A stretch of DNA of 64,000 bases. It comes from Hyphomicrobium sp. (GTDB taxonomy: Bacteria; Pseudomonadota; Alphaproteobacteria; Rhizobiales; Hyphomicrobiaceae). The notes under the pieces were generated by a model, which saw only the letters and a program-made list of their open reading frames with translations, was not told where the DNA came from and ran no database searches. Shown one piece after another: positions 8,661-18,752 of the stretch. Position numbers and translations under genes: made by a program. The stretch's first letter is position 1, and every line of letters starts with the position of its first letter. The stretch lies in contig JASBTM010000014.1 of the NCBI GenBank assembly GCA_030148425.1, positions 186,001 through 250,000 of the forward strand, in the 5' to 3' direction.

Positions 8661-8721
8661 TGCTGGCGACTCTCCTCCGGAGAGCCGGCCGCCAGCACAT
8701 GCTTGTTGCTTCGTTCTTTGA
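8661..8721. repeat. Hairpin repeat family B, copy 4
   Basis: Outer inverted arms TGCTGGCG/CGCCAGCA enclose the CTCTCC/GGAGAG hairpin. Two compensatory changes keep the pairing relative to copies 2 and 3. The tail CATGCTTGTTGCTTCG and TTCTTTGA is nearly the same as in copy 2. Confidence 0.8.
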
Positions 8722-8769
8722 GGGCAGTCGGTGAGGCATGGAGATACGCGTTCTGCGCGCGGCGGACGG

Positions 8770-8913
8770 CTATCGATGGTCCCCGCGCCAGGAGGAATGA
8801 TAGCCGGGCGCGAAATGGCGGCTCATGTGGCCGCCCGTGACGGCATCCGTGATGAGCGTCCCGATGACGGTGACGATCACCCCGACAATGATCTGAGAGA
8901 ACCAACCCTGCAT
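8770..8913 (-). CDS. Possible 47-residue single-pass membrane protein
   Basis: The peptide starts MQGWFSQIIVGVIVTVIGTL, one clean hydrophobic helix (about 6-27), then a short polar tail. It is the only stretch in this interval with coding-like character. There is no clear ribosome site before the ATG, so it may be spurious. Confidence 0.35.
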   Translation of the reverse strand: MQGWFSQIIVGVIVTVIGTLITDAVTGGHMSRHFAPGYHSSWRGDHR

Positions 8914-9000
8914 GGTGAGACGATGCCCGATCCCAACGGCGAAACTATGAAAGCGCCGTCGATGAACAGACGTCCGGCGTGCTTTCCGTCGGTTTCTCGT

Positions 9001-9033
9001 TGGCGCACGGCGACTGCCCTTAAGGGCAATCGC
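9001..9033. repeat. Hairpin repeat family B, degenerate copy 5
   Basis: TGGCGCACGGCGACTGCCC, a TTAA loop and GGGCAATCGC. The start matches copy 1 exactly for 13 bases, then the hairpin sequence differs while pairing is kept. Confidence 0.6.
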
Positions 9034-9103
9034 ACGCATCAATCAAAACTGTGCCCCCGAAGCCGCAGGGAGTACCTCGTGTGGATTATCGGACTCGCAT
9101 GGG

Positions 9104-9132
9104 TTGCAGAACGAGACGAGAACGCGTAGAGT
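9104..9132 (+). promoter_or_regulatory. lexA promoter with SOS box
   Basis: A -35 TTGCAG (9104-9109) and a -10 TAGAGT (9127-9132) are separated by 17 bp. Between them lies GAAC-N7-GAAC at 9109-9123, the reverse complement of the alphaproteobacterial LexA operator GTTC-N7-GTTC. This placement would let LexA block RNA polymerase, giving autoregulation. The elements are read directly; binding is inferred. Confidence 0.8.
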
Positions 9133-9232
9133 ACATACACGATTTGTACTATGATTGAGCGGGCGGTGTTTGGGTGGTCAGCGTCTCGGCCCCCGCGCTT
9201 GCGCAGCCAGGAAAGGCTCGAGACGAACCCAG

Positions 9233-9979
9233 ATGCTGACCGAGAAACAGAAAGACCTCCTCCTCTTCATCCATGCGCGCATGCAGGAGCGCGGCGTGCC
9301 CCCGTCCTTCGACGAGATGAAGGATGCGCTGGATCTGAGGTCGAAGTCCGGCATTCACCGTCTCATCACGGCGCTGGTGGAGCGCGGTTTCATTCGCCGC
9401 CTGCCGCACCGGGCGCGGGCCATCGAGGTCATCAAGCTCCCCGACAACCAGATCTCCGCTGCGATCGGCGGACAGAATGCGGCGGCGTCGCCTGCGGCCC
9501 TTCCTCAACGCGGCTTCCAGCCGAGTGTCATCGAAGGCTCCGGGCCGCCGAAGTCGAGTATGACGCCACCGCCGCCATCGCATGTCATCGACGCGCGGAC
9601 CGTCTCGATCCCGGTGATGGGCCGCATTGCCGCCGGTACGCCCATCAGCGCCATTCAGAATCACACGCATGACATCGCCGTGCCGCCGGACATCCTGACC
9701 AACGGCGAGCATTTCGCGCTGGAAGTCAAAGGCGACTCGATGATCGAGGCGGGCATTCATGATGGCGATACCGTCATCATCCGCCGCTGCAATACGGCCG
9801 AGAACGGCGACATCATCGTCGCGCTTGTCGAGAATGAGGAAGCGACGCTGAAGCGGCTGCGCAAGAAGGGCTCGACGATAGCGCTCGAAGCGGCGAACCC
9901 AGAGTTCAAGACGCGGATTTTCGGGCCGGATCAGGTCGACATTCAGGGGCGGCTCGTCGGATTGTTGCGGCGGTATTGA
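9233..9979 (+). CDS. lexA: LexA repressor
   Basis: A 248-residue SOS-response repressor and self-cleaving protease. The N-terminal winged helix (1-65) contains the [10 protein letters not shown] start and the SKSGIHRLI recognition helix typical of alphaproteobacteria. The C-terminal S24 peptidase domain has the A134-G135 cleavage site (RIAAGTPI), catalytic S169 (GDSM) and K207 (ATLKRL). The linker between them is long and Pro-rich (about 72-120), as in related species. The start at 9233 gives the family N-terminus; the frame is open further upstream but not coding-like. The gene's own SOS box lies about 110 bp upstream. Confidence 0.96.
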   Translation: MLTEKQKDLLLFIHARMQERGVPPSFDEMKDALDLRSKSGIHRLITALVERGFIRRLPHRARAIEVIKLPDNQISAAIGGQNAAASPAALPQRGFQPSVIEGSGPPKSSMTPPPPSHVIDARTVSIPVMGRIAAGTPISAIQNHTHDIAVPPDILTNGEHFALEVKGDSMIEAGIHDGDTVIIRRCNTAENGDIIVALVENEEATLKRLRKKGSTIALEAANPEFKTRIFGPDQVDIQGRLVGLLRRY

Positions 9980-10016
9980 TAGCGCGAGACGGGCTTATTC
10001 TTAATCCCTACGCCGG

Positions 10017-12341
10017 TTATTGACTGTCGTCCGGCAGAGCGGATTCCTCGAGTTCTTGCTCTGCGCCCTCGCCTGGATCGACTTCGGCGGATGTCCGCGG
10101 CCCGCTTTCGATCTCGGCCGTTTTTGACCCCTCCGCACCCGGGGGCGCGGGTGTTTCCAGGATGCGCGGTTTCGGCAACGTCGCTACCTTGCGTTCCGGC
10201 ATCACGCTCCATGGCCGCTCGCCGCGATGGGCCGCGACCGTCTCAAGGCGGACATGCGGCTCCGGACTGTCGTCCGAGCGATCGACGTAGAGCGCGTAGG
10301 CCCCATTTCTCCATCTGTCGAAAACGTCGACGATGGTTCGCGGCACGGCGCAGCCGTCTGGCTTCGGCATGTCGAGCACCAGCACGTCGGCGTTGAGGCA
10401 ATCGTCCGTTACGGACGCTGGATGCCGGGCGACGGCGACGGTCGCGCCGTTGACGTGGGCGACGCAGCCGACCGCGTCGCACGCGAAGGCATTGCCCTCC
10501 TTGGCGTCATTGGCGGTGCGTGCATCGCCGTCATATTCGAGCCACCGCTCGAGGTCGTATTTCGCAATCTTCCCGGGCATCGCGGCGAGCTTGCCGGAAG
10601 AATCGCGCACGGCGACGAGCAATCCCTTCTGGCCGATTAGAACATCGGGCCGCGGCATCCACGGCGCGACGAGCAGCCCGGCGATAACCAACGCGACGCC
10701 GAGCAATCTGATCCGCGTCCGCCACAGCAGGAACCACATTCCGCCAGCAAGCATCAGCAAGAAGGCAAGCTCGGGAATTGCCGGAAGGTGACCGACGGCT
10801 CCAGGCAATGCGCCAACCTTGTTGGCGCACCACGTCATGCCGTCGATGCCCCAGCCCATCGGCACAAGCCCGATCCATTGCAGCCCGAACGGCATCAGCG
10901 CCATCGCGACGAGCGCCGCGGGCATGACGATCAGGTTGCAGATCGGAATGGCGATCATGTTCGCTAGCACGGCATACTGCTGGCTCTGATGAAAATTATA
11001 GGCCGCGAACGGCGCGACGGCGACGCTTGCGATGAGTGTCGAGGCGATGATCTCGCCGAAGAACGTCACCACACGCATCAGCGGATGCGGGCGCTGCTCG
11101 CGGTTGAACAGCCGGCTCAGCCATTCGTGCGCGGCGATGAGCGCCGTTACCGCCGCGAACGACATCTGAAAACCCGCATCGAGAAGGCTTTCCGGATAGA
11201 CCGCGAGAATAAGAAGGGCCGCCATCGCGACATTGCGCAAGGCGAGCGCGGGCCGATCCAAGAGAACAGCACCGAAAATGATCAAGATCATCAGTGCCGA
11301 ACGCACCGTCGCGAATTGGCCGCCCGAGATCGCGAGATAGGCAATCGCGCTCACGATACCGAGCACCGCCGCGATCTTCTTAATCGGCATTGTCAGCGCG
11401 ACACGTGGGATTGCGGCGAGGATCACGCGCACCGAATAGAACACGGCGCCGGCGGCAATCACCATATGCAGACCCGAAATCGAGAGGATGTGAAACAGGC
11501 CGGAATTCTTGAAGGCATTGTTCGTCTCGGCCGTGATGCCTCCACGCTCGCCCGTGATCAGCGCGAGCGCAATCTCGCCGACTTCGCCGGGCAGCACAGC
11601 GCGAATGCGAGCGGCAATCGCCTGGCGAATGTCTTCGATCGTGCGGCGATACCATTGCACGACGTTGTTCGGGTTTGCATGGCCTTCGATGACCGGCGCC
11701 GCGAACGCGTAGCCAACACCGCCGACGGAATCGAACCATGCCGTCCGCGCGTAGTCGAAGCCGCCGGGAAGTGCGGGCTTCGCCGGCGGCGAAAGATTGG
11801 CCTTGATGCGAATGCGGTCGCCCGGCGCCGCAAGCGTTCGCGACGACATCGTGCGGATGCGAACGACGGCGGGCGTCTCGTCGGGTTGCAACCCTGCAAG
11901 CGACGGCCTCGCAATCGTGAGCCGCTGACCGCGTGGGAGCTTGGCTTCGACCATCGTCACCGTGCCGGTGACTTCGACGCCGTGCAGCGCTTTCGCCAGA
12001 ACAGGCGCGCGGACGGTCTCGACGCGCAACTTCACAATCGTAAATCCGGCGCCTGCGAGAACGAGCGCCGTCATGAAGGCTGCGGCGAGCGTGCCCGAAC
12101 GAACCGTCAGACGCAGAACCAACGCCACCACGAGCGGCGCAAGGGCGACTGCGAGCGGAGGCTCCGCGGGCAAGGCGAAATACGCCGCAATACCGATCCC
12201 GAGACAAACGGGCGCCCAAAGGAAGAAACTCTGCCGCTCGGCTTCGAACAGAAGCGCGGTCCGGCCCGGTCCATCCGAAAATGCCGGAAATACGACGTCT
12301 GCCGCCCTCGCTTCGACCGACATGCCCTGCCCGATACGCAT
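10017..12341 (-). CDS. comEC: ComEC/Rec2-family membrane protein
   Basis: A 774-residue polytopic inner-membrane protein of the DNA-uptake channel family. It has an N-terminal soluble OB-like segment between hydrophobic stretches (about 35-220), then the competence domain with the ISGLHMVIAAG signature and about eight further membrane segments. The C-terminal 200 residues are soluble, but the metal-binding HxHxDH motif of the MBL domain in classical ComEC is not seen. A nuclease role therefore seems unlikely here. The tail is Glu/Pro-rich. An internal ATG at 12323 is an equally possible start. It converges with lexA and is divergent from gltX. Confidence 0.85.
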   Translation of the reverse strand: MRIGQGMSVEARAADVVFPAFSDGPGRTALLFEAERQSFFLWAPVCLGIGIAAYFALPAEPPLAVALAPLVVALVLRLTVRSGTLAAAFMTALVLAGAGFTIVKLRVETVRAPVLAKALHGVEVTGTVTMVEAKLPRGQRLTIARPSLAGLQPDETPAVVRIRTMSSRTLAAPGDRIRIKANLSPPAKPALPGGFDYARTAWFDSVGGVGYAFAAPVIEGHANPNNVVQWYRRTIEDIRQAIAARIRAVLPGEVGEIALALITGERGGITAETNNAFKNSGLFHILSISGLHMVIAAGAVFYSVRVILAAIPRVALTMPIKKIAAVLGIVSAIAYLAISGGQFATVRSALMILIIFGAVLLDRPALALRNVAMAALLILAVYPESLLDAGFQMSFAAVTALIAAHEWLSRLFNREQRPHPLMRVVTFFGEIIASTLIASVAVAPFAAYNFHQSQQYAVLANMIAIPICNLIVMPAALVAMALMPFGLQWIGLVPMGWGIDGMTWCANKVGALPGAVGHLPAIPELAFLLMLAGGMWFLLWRTRIRLLGVALVIAGLLVAPWMPRPDVLIGQKGLLVAVRDSSGKLAAMPGKIAKYDLERWLEYDGDARTANDAKEGNAFACDAVGCVAHVNGATVAVARHPASVTDDCLNADVLVLDMPKPDGCAVPRTIVDVFDRWRNGAYALYVDRSDDSPEPHVRLETVAAHRGERPWSVMPERKVATLPKPRILETPAPPGAEGSKTAEIESGPRTSAEVDPGEGAEQELEESALPDDSQ

Positions 12342-12436
12342 GGGAAGGCGGATTTTCCCGCCCCCTTAACTTGTCCCATCTCACATGCTACGAGCGGAGC
12401 CTCAATCCCTCAATGGCAGACAGAGCATAAGGTCCA

Positions 12437-13978
12437 ATGGCCGAGACCGTTTCACCCAGCGCGCCCATCGTACGATTTGCCCCCTCACCGACGGGATTTC
12501 TCCATATCGGCGGCGCGCGCACCGCTTTGTTCAACTGGCTTTACGCGCGGGGACGCGGCGGGCGGTTCTTGCTGCGCATCGAAGACACGGACCGCGAACG
12601 CAACAACGAGGCGGCAGTCACGGCGATCCTCGACGGCGTCAAGTGGCTCGGCCTCGACTGGGACGGCGATGTCGTCTCGCAGTTTTCACGCGCCGAGCGG
12701 CATCGCGAGGTCGCGAACGAGTTGCTGGCGCGTGGCGCCGCCTATTACTGCTATTCTTCACCCGCCGAGATCGAAGCCGCGCGCGAAAAAGCGAAAGCCG
12801 AGGGACGGCCGCAGATTTTCCTGTCGCCCTGGCGCGACCGCGATCCGAACGATGCGCCAAAGGACGTGAAGCCTGCCGTCCGCCTCAAAGCGCCGCGCGA
12901 GGGCGAGACGATCGTCAACGATCACGTCCAAGGCCGCGTCGCGTTCCCCAACAAGGACCTCGACGATCTGATCATCCTGAGATCCGACGGCAATCCGACC
13001 TATAATCTCGCCGTCGTCGTCGACGATCACGACATGGAGATCACGCATGTCATTCGCGGCGCCGACCATCTGACGAACTCGGCTCGGCAAACGCAGATTT
13101 ATAACGGCATGGGCTGGACCGTGCCGGAATTCGCGCACGTTCCGCTGATCCACGGCGCGGACGGAGCGAAGCTTTCGAAGCGGCATGGCGCGCAGGGCGT
13201 CGAAGAATACCGCGACATGGGCTATCTTCCCGTCGCTCTCCGGAATTATCTCGTGCGGCTCGGCTGGAGCCACGGCGACGACGAGATCATTTCGACGGAA
13301 GATCTCGTGCGCTGGTTCGATATCGACGATATCAATAAGAGCGCGGCGCGGCTCGACTTCAAGAAGCTCGACGATCTCAACGGACACTATATCCGCCAGA
13401 CGCCGGACGAGGAACTCGCGGCGCATGTGCGCGGATTGCTGCCGCATCTGAATTTCGCAGCCCTTGTCGAAATTGCGCCGGATCCGAAAGCGCCGCCGCG
13501 ATCGGACGTCGCGCTTGTCCGCGAGGTGCAGCGCCAGCTTCCGGCGGTGCAATCCGGGAAAGAGCTTGGCGATCTCTTCGCCGCCAAGGGCTGGGAGACG
13601 TTCACGCGGGCAATCCCATCGCTCAAGGAGCGCTCGAAGACGCTCACCGAACTCGTCGGAGGCGCCCTCTTCATCGTCGCCCAGCGACCGCTGAAGCTCG
13701 AAGAGAAGGCGGCGAAACTTCTCGGACCTGAAGGCCGCGCGTCAAACGCGGAGGTGCTGAAGCTGCTCTCGGACGTTCCCGCCAGCGAGTGGTCGTCGGC
13801 GTTACTCGAAGCGAAGGTTAAGGCTTACGTCGAGGAAAAAGCCCTGAAGCTCGGCAATGTCGCCCAGCCACTTCGGGCCGCACTTACGGGACGCTCTGTC
13901 TCGCCGCCGGTTTTCGACGTGCTCGAGGTGCTCGGTCGCGACGAAAGTCTGGGCCGAATTGCCGATGCGGCCGCATAA
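12437..13978 (+). CDS. gltX: Glutamyl-tRNA synthetase
   Basis: A 513-residue class I aminoacyl-tRNA synthetase that charges tRNA-Glu (and, in many alphaproteobacteria, tRNA-Gln for later amidation). The HIGH-type motif HIGG is at residues 23-26 within [20 protein letters not shown], and the KLSKR ATP-binding motif is at 245-249. A helical anticodon-binding domain fills the C-terminal third. It is somewhat longer than the common 470 residues, with insertions in the C-terminal half. A second gltX-like gene is common in this order but would lie outside the window. Confidence 0.95.
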   Translation: MAETVSPSAPIVRFAPSPTGFLHIGGARTALFNWLYARGRGGRFLLRIEDTDRERNNEAAVTAILDGVKWLGLDWDGDVVSQFSRAERHREVANELLARGAAYYCYSSPAEIEAAREKAKAEGRPQIFLSPWRDRDPNDAPKDVKPAVRLKAPREGETIVNDHVQGRVAFPNKDLDDLIILRSDGNPTYNLAVVVDDHDMEITHVIRGADHLTNSARQTQIYNGMGWTVPEFAHVPLIHGADGAKLSKRHGAQGVEEYRDMGYLPVALRNYLVRLGWSHGDDEIISTEDLVRWFDIDDINKSAARLDFKKLDDLNGHYIRQTPDEELAAHVRGLLPHLNFAALVEIAPDPKAPPRSDVALVREVQRQLPAVQSGKELGDLFAAKGWETFTRAIPSLKERSKTLTELVGGALFIVAQRPLKLEEKAAKLLGPEGRASNAEVLKLLSDVPASEWSSALLEAKVKAYVEEKALKLGNVAQPLRAALTGRSVSPPVFDVLEVLGRDESLGRIADAAA

Positions 13979-14167
13979 GCTATTGGTTTCTTCGCCTAAC
14001 GATCTCTTGCCGCACTGCAAAAAATCCGTTAAATCCTGCAATTGCCGATTGCTTCTGTGAAGGCCACCGAACGTTCTCCAGGGTCCTTAAGCATCTGGGC
14101 CCACCCGTCGGGGAATGCGATAGTTACTTCAGGCGTCGGTGAGGTCTTCCGGGGCGAGGTGGCGATC

Positions 14168-15478
14168 ATGAACATCCACGACAAGGCGTCAAAGGAAACT
14201 GCGAAGCCGGCCGCGACATTGACGGTCGACAACAAGCAGGTGCAGCTTTCGGTGCGTTCCGGCACGGTCGGTCCTGACGTGATCGACGTCGGCAATCTCT
14301 ACAAAGAGACGGGCTGCTTCACCTACGATCCGGGCTTCACATCGACGGCGAATTGCAAGAGCTCGATTACCTATATCGACGGCGATAAGGGCGAGCTGCT
14401 CTATCGTGGTTATCCGATCGATCAGCTTGCGGAAAATACGAACTTCCTCGCCGTCTGCTATCTGCTGCTCTACGGCGAGCTGCCGACGAATGCTGACTTC
14501 ATCAATTTCCGCAAGACGATCACGAACCACACAATGGTTCATGAGCAGATGACGCGGTTCTTCACCGGCTACCGCCGAGACGCGCATCCAATGGCGGTGA
14601 TGGTCGGCACGGTCGGCGCGCTCTCGTCGTTCTATCACGACTCAACGGACATCAACGATCCGGGCCAGCGCGAGATCGCGAGCCAGCGCATGATCGCCAA
14701 GATGCCGACCATCGCGGCAATGGCGTACAAGTATTCGATCGGGCAGCCCTTCATCTATCCGCGCAACGATCTCGATTACACGTCGAATTTCCTGCAGATG
14801 TGCTTCGCGGTTCCGTGCGAGCCTTACATCGTCAATCCGATCATCTCTCGCGCCCTCGACCGCATCTTCATCCTGCACGCCGACCACGAGCAGAATGCTT
14901 CGACCTCGACGGTGCGCCTCGCAGGCTCGTCGGGCGCCAATCCGTTCGCGTGCATCTCAGCAGGTATCGCGTGCCTCTGGGGTCCGGCACACGGCGGCGC
15001 TAACGAAGCAGCGCTCAACATGCTGAAAGAGATCGGCACCGTCGATCGCGTGCCGGAGTACGTCGCGAGGGCGAAGGACAAGAGCTCGGGCTTCCGTCTG
15101 ATGGGCTTTGGCCATCGCGTCTACAAAAACTACGATCCTCGGGCGAAGGTGATGCAGAAGACCTGCCACGAGGTGCTTGACGCCTTGGGGCATAAGGACG
15201 ATCCGCTGCTTAAAGTTGCGATTGAGCTCGAGCGGATTGCGCTGCAGGACGATTATTTCATCGAGAAGAAGCTTTATCCGAATATCGACTTCTACTCGGG
15301 CATCACGCTGCGCGCGATGGGCTTCCCGGTCGACATGTTCACGGTGCTCTTCGCCGTTGCGCGGACCGTGGGCTGGATCGCGCAGTGGAAGGAAATGATC
15401 GAAGATCCGGAGCAGCGTATCGGTCGCCCGCGCCAGCTTTATATCGGTCAGCCGCGCCGGGATTTTCCCGCCGCCTGA
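14168..15478 (+). CDS. gltA: Citrate synthase
   Basis: A 436-residue type I/II hexameric-class citrate synthase that condenses acetyl-CoA and oxaloacetate in the TCA cycle. The catalytic triad is visible: H275 (GPAHGG), H316 ([13 protein letters not shown]) and D374 (NIDFYSG). GAGGTGG sits 7 bp before the ATG at 14168, which gives the family start; the frame upstream to 14042 is open but not conserved. Its last 31 nt overlap the convergent lpxI-lpxB gene. Confidence 0.96.
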   Translation: MNIHDKASKETAKPAATLTVDNKQVQLSVRSGTVGPDVIDVGNLYKETGCFTYDPGFTSTANCKSSITYIDGDKGELLYRGYPIDQLAENTNFLAVCYLLLYGELPTNADFINFRKTITNHTMVHEQMTRFFTGYRRDAHPMAVMVGTVGALSSFYHDSTDINDPGQREIASQRMIAKMPTIAAMAYKYSIGQPFIYPRNDLDYTSNFLQMCFAVPCEPYIVNPIISRALDRIFILHADHEQNASTSTVRLAGSSGANPFACISAGIACLWGPAHGGANEAALNMLKEIGTVDRVPEYVARAKDKSSGFRLMGFGHRVYKNYDPRAKVMQKTCHEVLDALGHKDDPLLKVAIELERIALQDDYFIEKKLYPNIDFYSGITLRAMGFPVDMFTVLFAVARTVGWIAQWKEMIEDPEQRIGRPRQLYIGQPRRDFPAA

Positions 15479-17937
15479 TCTTCCGCGATCGACAATACGA
15501 CATTGGCCGCCGCCTCGCTTGGACTCGAGGCGGCGAGCAGCATGTTCCGCGGCACCAGCGCCAAGCCTTCGATCTGCACGGCGCGCTCCGGCGTTTCACC
15601 GAACAGCGGCTGTAACGCGCGGGCGAGATTTTCGCTGGTGCACTCTTCCTGCAAATATTCGGGGTAGACGTTCCGGCCCGCGACGAGATTGGCCAGAACG
15701 ACGCTAGACACTTTCACCATGAACCGAATGTTCGCGATCAGCTTATCGACTTTATAAGCAACGACGGACGGCGTTTGCGCCAGTGCCAACTCGAGCGTGA
15801 CGGTTCCCGACGCGGCGAGAGCGGCGCGTGCCAACCTCATGCCGGCGTACTTGTCTTCGCTGTCGACGATGTGCGGCCGCACCTTCCAGGTCGCGGTTTT
15901 CTCAACGATGCGGTTGCGAAGGTGGCGCACCGCGGGGATGACGATTTCGATCGGCCCGATCAATTCCGAGAGGCGCGCGGCCGCTTCGCCGAAGACATCG
16001 ATCATGTGCTCGATTTCCGACGTGCGGCTGCCGGGAAGCACGAGCAGGACAGGGCGTGCTGGATCCAACTTCAGGCGCAACGCCAGCTCGGAAGCGTCGG
16101 CATTCTGGATCTCGTCGAGCTTTTCGATCAGCGGATGGCCAACGTATGTGCATGCCGGGCCGCCGAGACGAACGTGCGCCTCAGGCTCGAACGGCAGCAG
16201 CGCGAGAATATGATCGACGTACGGGCGCATTTTTTTCGCGCGCCCGGGACGCCAGGCCCAAACGCTCGGGCTGACGTAATCGATAATCGGAATATGCGGC
16301 GCACGCTTTCGAATGCGCTTCGCGATCGGGTGCGTGAACTCGGGGCTGTCGATGATGATCACGAGATCGGGCGCGAAGGCGATAGCGGCGTCGACCGCTT
16401 GGTAGACCCGGCGCACAATGCGCGGCAGCTTCGGCAGGATCGACAGCGGGCCCATAACGGCGACATCTTCCATCGGAAAGATCGACGTGAAGCCTTGATG
16501 CGCCATCTCCTCGCCGCCGACGCCCGCGAACGCGATCTGTCCCGAATATCTCTGCTTCAAAGCACCAATCAGCTTGCCGCCGAGCGCGTCGCCCGAGTGT
16601 TCTCCGGCCACGACGAAGATCTTCAGGGGTTGCGATCCGGGTTCCAATGCCGTTCTCCGAGCCGAATCCTTGTCGCCGTCTGCCGGCGCGGCGACAGATA
16701 CGCTCAGCTTGTCCGCCAAGCGTATGACACTCTCATTCATCGTGGGAGATGAGTCGGTGACGACGATGCCGACGAGATTCGTGTCGTTCACCGTCTGCAC
16801 CAAAGTTTCGTCGAGCGGCTGGCCCGATCCGATCGCGACTATGCCCTTCCGCCGCCGGTTGCTGCCACGCAGGCTAGCGACGCGGGCTATCACCTCGCTT
16901 GCTGCTTCTCCCGCGCCGACGGAGATCACGCGTCCGCCGTCGATCACGACCGCGGAGCCGGTGCCGAAAGCCGAGAGTGCTGTTAGGATTCCCGCTGCGC
17001 GCGCCGCATCGCGTTCGTTGGCGCTTGCAAAGGGAACCGACCCAAAGCTGACGATTTTGCCGTGTTTGACCGCGGGATCGTGCGAACCGCCGCGTTCCGC
17101 TTCGTCTCGAACTCCGACGATGAAAACGTTTCGCTCGTCGGCAAGCTTCACCATTTCGTTTCGCTCGGCTGCGAGCACGTGGCCGGCCATAACGGCGATG
17201 CCAGCAAGTCCGGCCGCCTCGGCGTTCTTGACGGTATTCGGCCCTATCGCCGGCAGGTCGACGCGCAAATCCTGACCCGGCTTCGGACGCTTGACGAGGA
17301 CGCCGCGCCGTTCACTCTCGCCGCGCGCGTGCCGAGCCTCGGTTACGCGCTTCAGCATGCGATCGGTGCCCTCCGCGCCTTCGATGGCTTCGATATGGCC
17401 ATCGGTCACGATGGCCGCTTGGCCAATATCGAACCTTCCGAGCGCGCCAATGAGCGAGAAACCGTGGGCGATATCGGCGGCATCGCGAGGCGACAGATCG
17501 GTGGCCGTCAGCCGGCCTTCCTGGATCACCAATTCAGGGGCGACATCGCCGACGCCGACGACGGCGAAACCGTGCCTCTCCAGCACGCCGATCAGTCCGC
17601 GCAGAACTGCGTCGTCGCCGCCCGCATTCAAAAGGCGCAATACATGTGGCAGTTCGCGAAAGAACGCGAAATCCGGCCTTGCATTGCGAAAGCTCGGCCT
17701 CGCGCCTCCGCCAAGCACGAGCATATGGCGAACGCCGGCACGCCTCAGCGCGCTCGTCGTGCGACCGAGCTGAGCCCAGTTCACGTGCGTGTGCGGAAAT
17801 CCGTCGAGCGACGAACCAGCGCCATCGACCATGATGACGTGAACTTCGCCGCCCCGCCGCGTGACGCTATTCGCCACTTCTAGCGGGAGCGATCCGGCGC
17901 CAGCGAGAATACCGATGCGCTGGATCTCGTCGCCCAT
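15448..17937 (-). CDS. lpxI-lpxB: LpxI-LpxB fusion: UDP-diacylglucosamine hydrolase + lipid-A-disaccharide synthase
   Basis: One uninterrupted 829-codon frame. Residues 1-278 are LpxI (DUF1009), which hydrolyses UDP-2,3-diacylglucosamine to lipid X, with the [10 protein letters not shown] start and the [11 protein letters not shown] motif. Residues about 438-829 are a full LpxB glycosyltransferase (starting [13 protein letters not shown], with [11 protein letters not shown] and LLPGSR), which joins lipid X to UDP-diacylglucosamine. Residues 308-417 resemble LpxI 152-276 at low identity and look like a duplicated, degenerate LpxI C-domain. The ATG at 17937 lies 8 bp after lpxA with AACCGGAAG before it. 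Fusion of consecutive enzymes would couple two steps at the inner membrane. Confidence 0.92.
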   Translation of the reverse strand: MGDEIQRIGILAGAGSLPLEVANSVTRRGGEVHVIMVDGAGSSLDGFPHTHVNWAQLGRTTSALRRAGVRHMLVLGGGARPSFRNARPDFAFFRELPHVLRLLNAGGDDAVLRGLIGVLERHGFAVVGVGDVAPELVIQEGRLTATDLSPRDAADIAHGFSLIGALGRFDIGQAAIVTDGHIEAIEGAEGTDRMLKRVTEARHARGESERRGVLVKRPKPGQDLRVDLPAIGPNTVKNAEAAGLAGIAVMAGHVLAAERNEMVKLADERNVFIVGVRDEAERGGSHDPAVKHGKIVSFGSVPFASANERDAARAAGILTALSAFGTGSAVVIDGGRVISVGAGEAASEVIARVASLRGSNRRRKGIVAIGSGQPLDETLVQTVNDTNLVGIVVTDSSPTMNESVIRLADKLSVSVAAPADGDKDSARRTALEPGSQPLKIFVVAGEHSGDALGGKLIGALKQRYSGQIAFAGVGGEEMAHQGFTSIFPMEDVAVMGPLSILPKLPRIVRRVYQAVDAAIAFAPDLVIIIDSPEFTHPIAKRIRKRAPHIPIIDYVSPSVWAWRPGRAKKMRPYVDHILALLPFEPEAHVRLGGPACTYVGHPLIEKLDEIQNADASELALRLKLDPARPVLLVLPGSRTSEIEHMIDVFGEAAARLSELIGPIEIVIPAVRHLRNRIVEKTATWKVRPHIVDSEDKYAGMRLARAALAASGTVTLELALAQTPSVVAYKVDKLIANIRFMVKVSSVVLANLVAGRNVYPEYLQEECTSENLARALQPLFGETPERAVQIEGLALVPRNMLLAASSPSEAAANVVLSIAEDQAAGKSRRG

Positions 17938-17945
17938 CTTCCGGT

Positions 17946-18752
17946 TCAGACTTCGGCGCCGTTTTTCGGCGTGCACAGCGAACGCTTCCCGCCCTCGCGA
18001 ATGAAGGCGAGGATTTCCTGCACCGATGCGTGCCCGGAAAATTCCTCGGCGACGTCGTCCATGCGCTCGATGAGCGTGCCTTCAGCGGCAAAGAGCAGCC
18101 GGTAGGCTCGGCGAAGATCGTGGATGTCGCCTCGCGAGAAGCCACGGCGCTGCAGGCCGACGATATTGAGACCGGACAGATAGGCGCGGTTGCCGATTGC
18201 CATGCCGTAGGGAATGAGATCGTTCTCGAGGCCCGACATTCCGCCGACAAACGCATGGTGACCTACACGCGCGAACTGGATGACGGCCGCGCCGCCGCCG
18301 ATGATCGCAAAGTCTCCGACGGTGCAGTGTCCCGCCAGCATGACGTTGTTCGAGAAGATGACGCCATTGCCGACGCGGCAATCGTGGCCGACGTGGCTAT
18401 TGGCGAGAAACGCGCAGCCATTGCCGACCGTCGTCACGGATCCGCCGCCTGCGGTACCGGGATTCATCGTCACGCCTTCGCGGATGATGCAATCCGACCC
18501 GATCGACAGCGAGCACGGTTCGCCCTGGTACTTCAGATCCTGGGGCTGGTGACCGATCGAAGCGAACGGAAAGATGCGAGTGCCCGCTCCGACGTCGGTC
18601 GTGCCCGCCACGACGACGTGGCTGACGAGCTCGACACGCTCTCCGAGCTTCACCTCGCGCCCGACGACGCAGAAGGGTCCGATCTTTACACCGGGGGCAA
18701 GTTCGGCGCCGTCCTCGACGACAGCCGTCGGATGAACGTCGACCTCAGGCAT
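17946..18752 (-). CDS. lpxA: UDP-N-acetylglucosamine acyltransferase
   Basis: A 268-residue hexapeptide-repeat (left-handed beta-helix) acyltransferase for the first step of lipid A synthesis, transferring 3-hydroxyacyl from ACP to UDP-GlcNAc. The catalytic His corresponds to H123 in SHVGHDC. The helical C-terminal domain begins near [16 protein letters not shown]. The ATG at 18752 overlaps the end of fabZ by 8 nt, indicating translational coupling, and the stop is 8 bp before the lpxI-lpxB start. Confidence 0.95.
   Translation of the reverse strand: MPEVDVHPTAVVEDGAELAPGVKIGPFCVVGREVKLGERVELVSHVVVAGTTDVGAGTRIFPFASIGHQPQDLKYQGEPCSLSIGSDCIIREGVTMNPGTAGGGSVTTVGNGCAFLANSHVGHDCRVGNGVIFSNNVMLAGHCTVGDFAIIGGGAAVIQFARVGHHAFVGGMSGLENDLIPYGMAIGNRAYLSGLNIVGLQRRGFSRGDIHDLRRAYRLLFAAEGTLIERMDDVAEEFSGHASVQEILAFIREGGKRSLCTPKNGAEV

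Larger units (their letters stand above)
8117..9103. other. Gene-poor, repeat-rich interval upstream of lexA
   Basis: About 1 kb with no convincing long gene. It holds a stable hairpin at 8384-8413, three family B hairpin repeats (8539-8721), a possible 47-codon membrane ORF (8770-8913), and a degenerate family B copy at 9001-9033. Open frames through the repeats have Arg/Pro/Ser-rich translations typical of non-coding GC-rich DNA. Confidence 0.6.

Noticed and set aside
8301..8739. Overlapping frames on both strands
   Set aside because: They read through hairpin repeats and give Arg/Pro/Ser-rich peptides.
9131..9149. Second LexA operator (GTAC...GTAC)
   Set aside because: It fits neither the alphaproteobacterial nor the Gram-positive SOS box; the GAAC-N7-GAAC site explains regulation.
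10989..12869. 626-codon plus-strand frame
   Set aside because: It lies antisense to comEC and runs into gltX in another frame. Its translation is Arg/His/Asp-rich without any family, typical of antisense frames in GC-rich DNA.
13979..14167. Upstream extension of gltA to 14042
   Set aside because: The 42 extra residues are not part of citrate synthase, and a strong ribosome site precedes the ATG at 14168.
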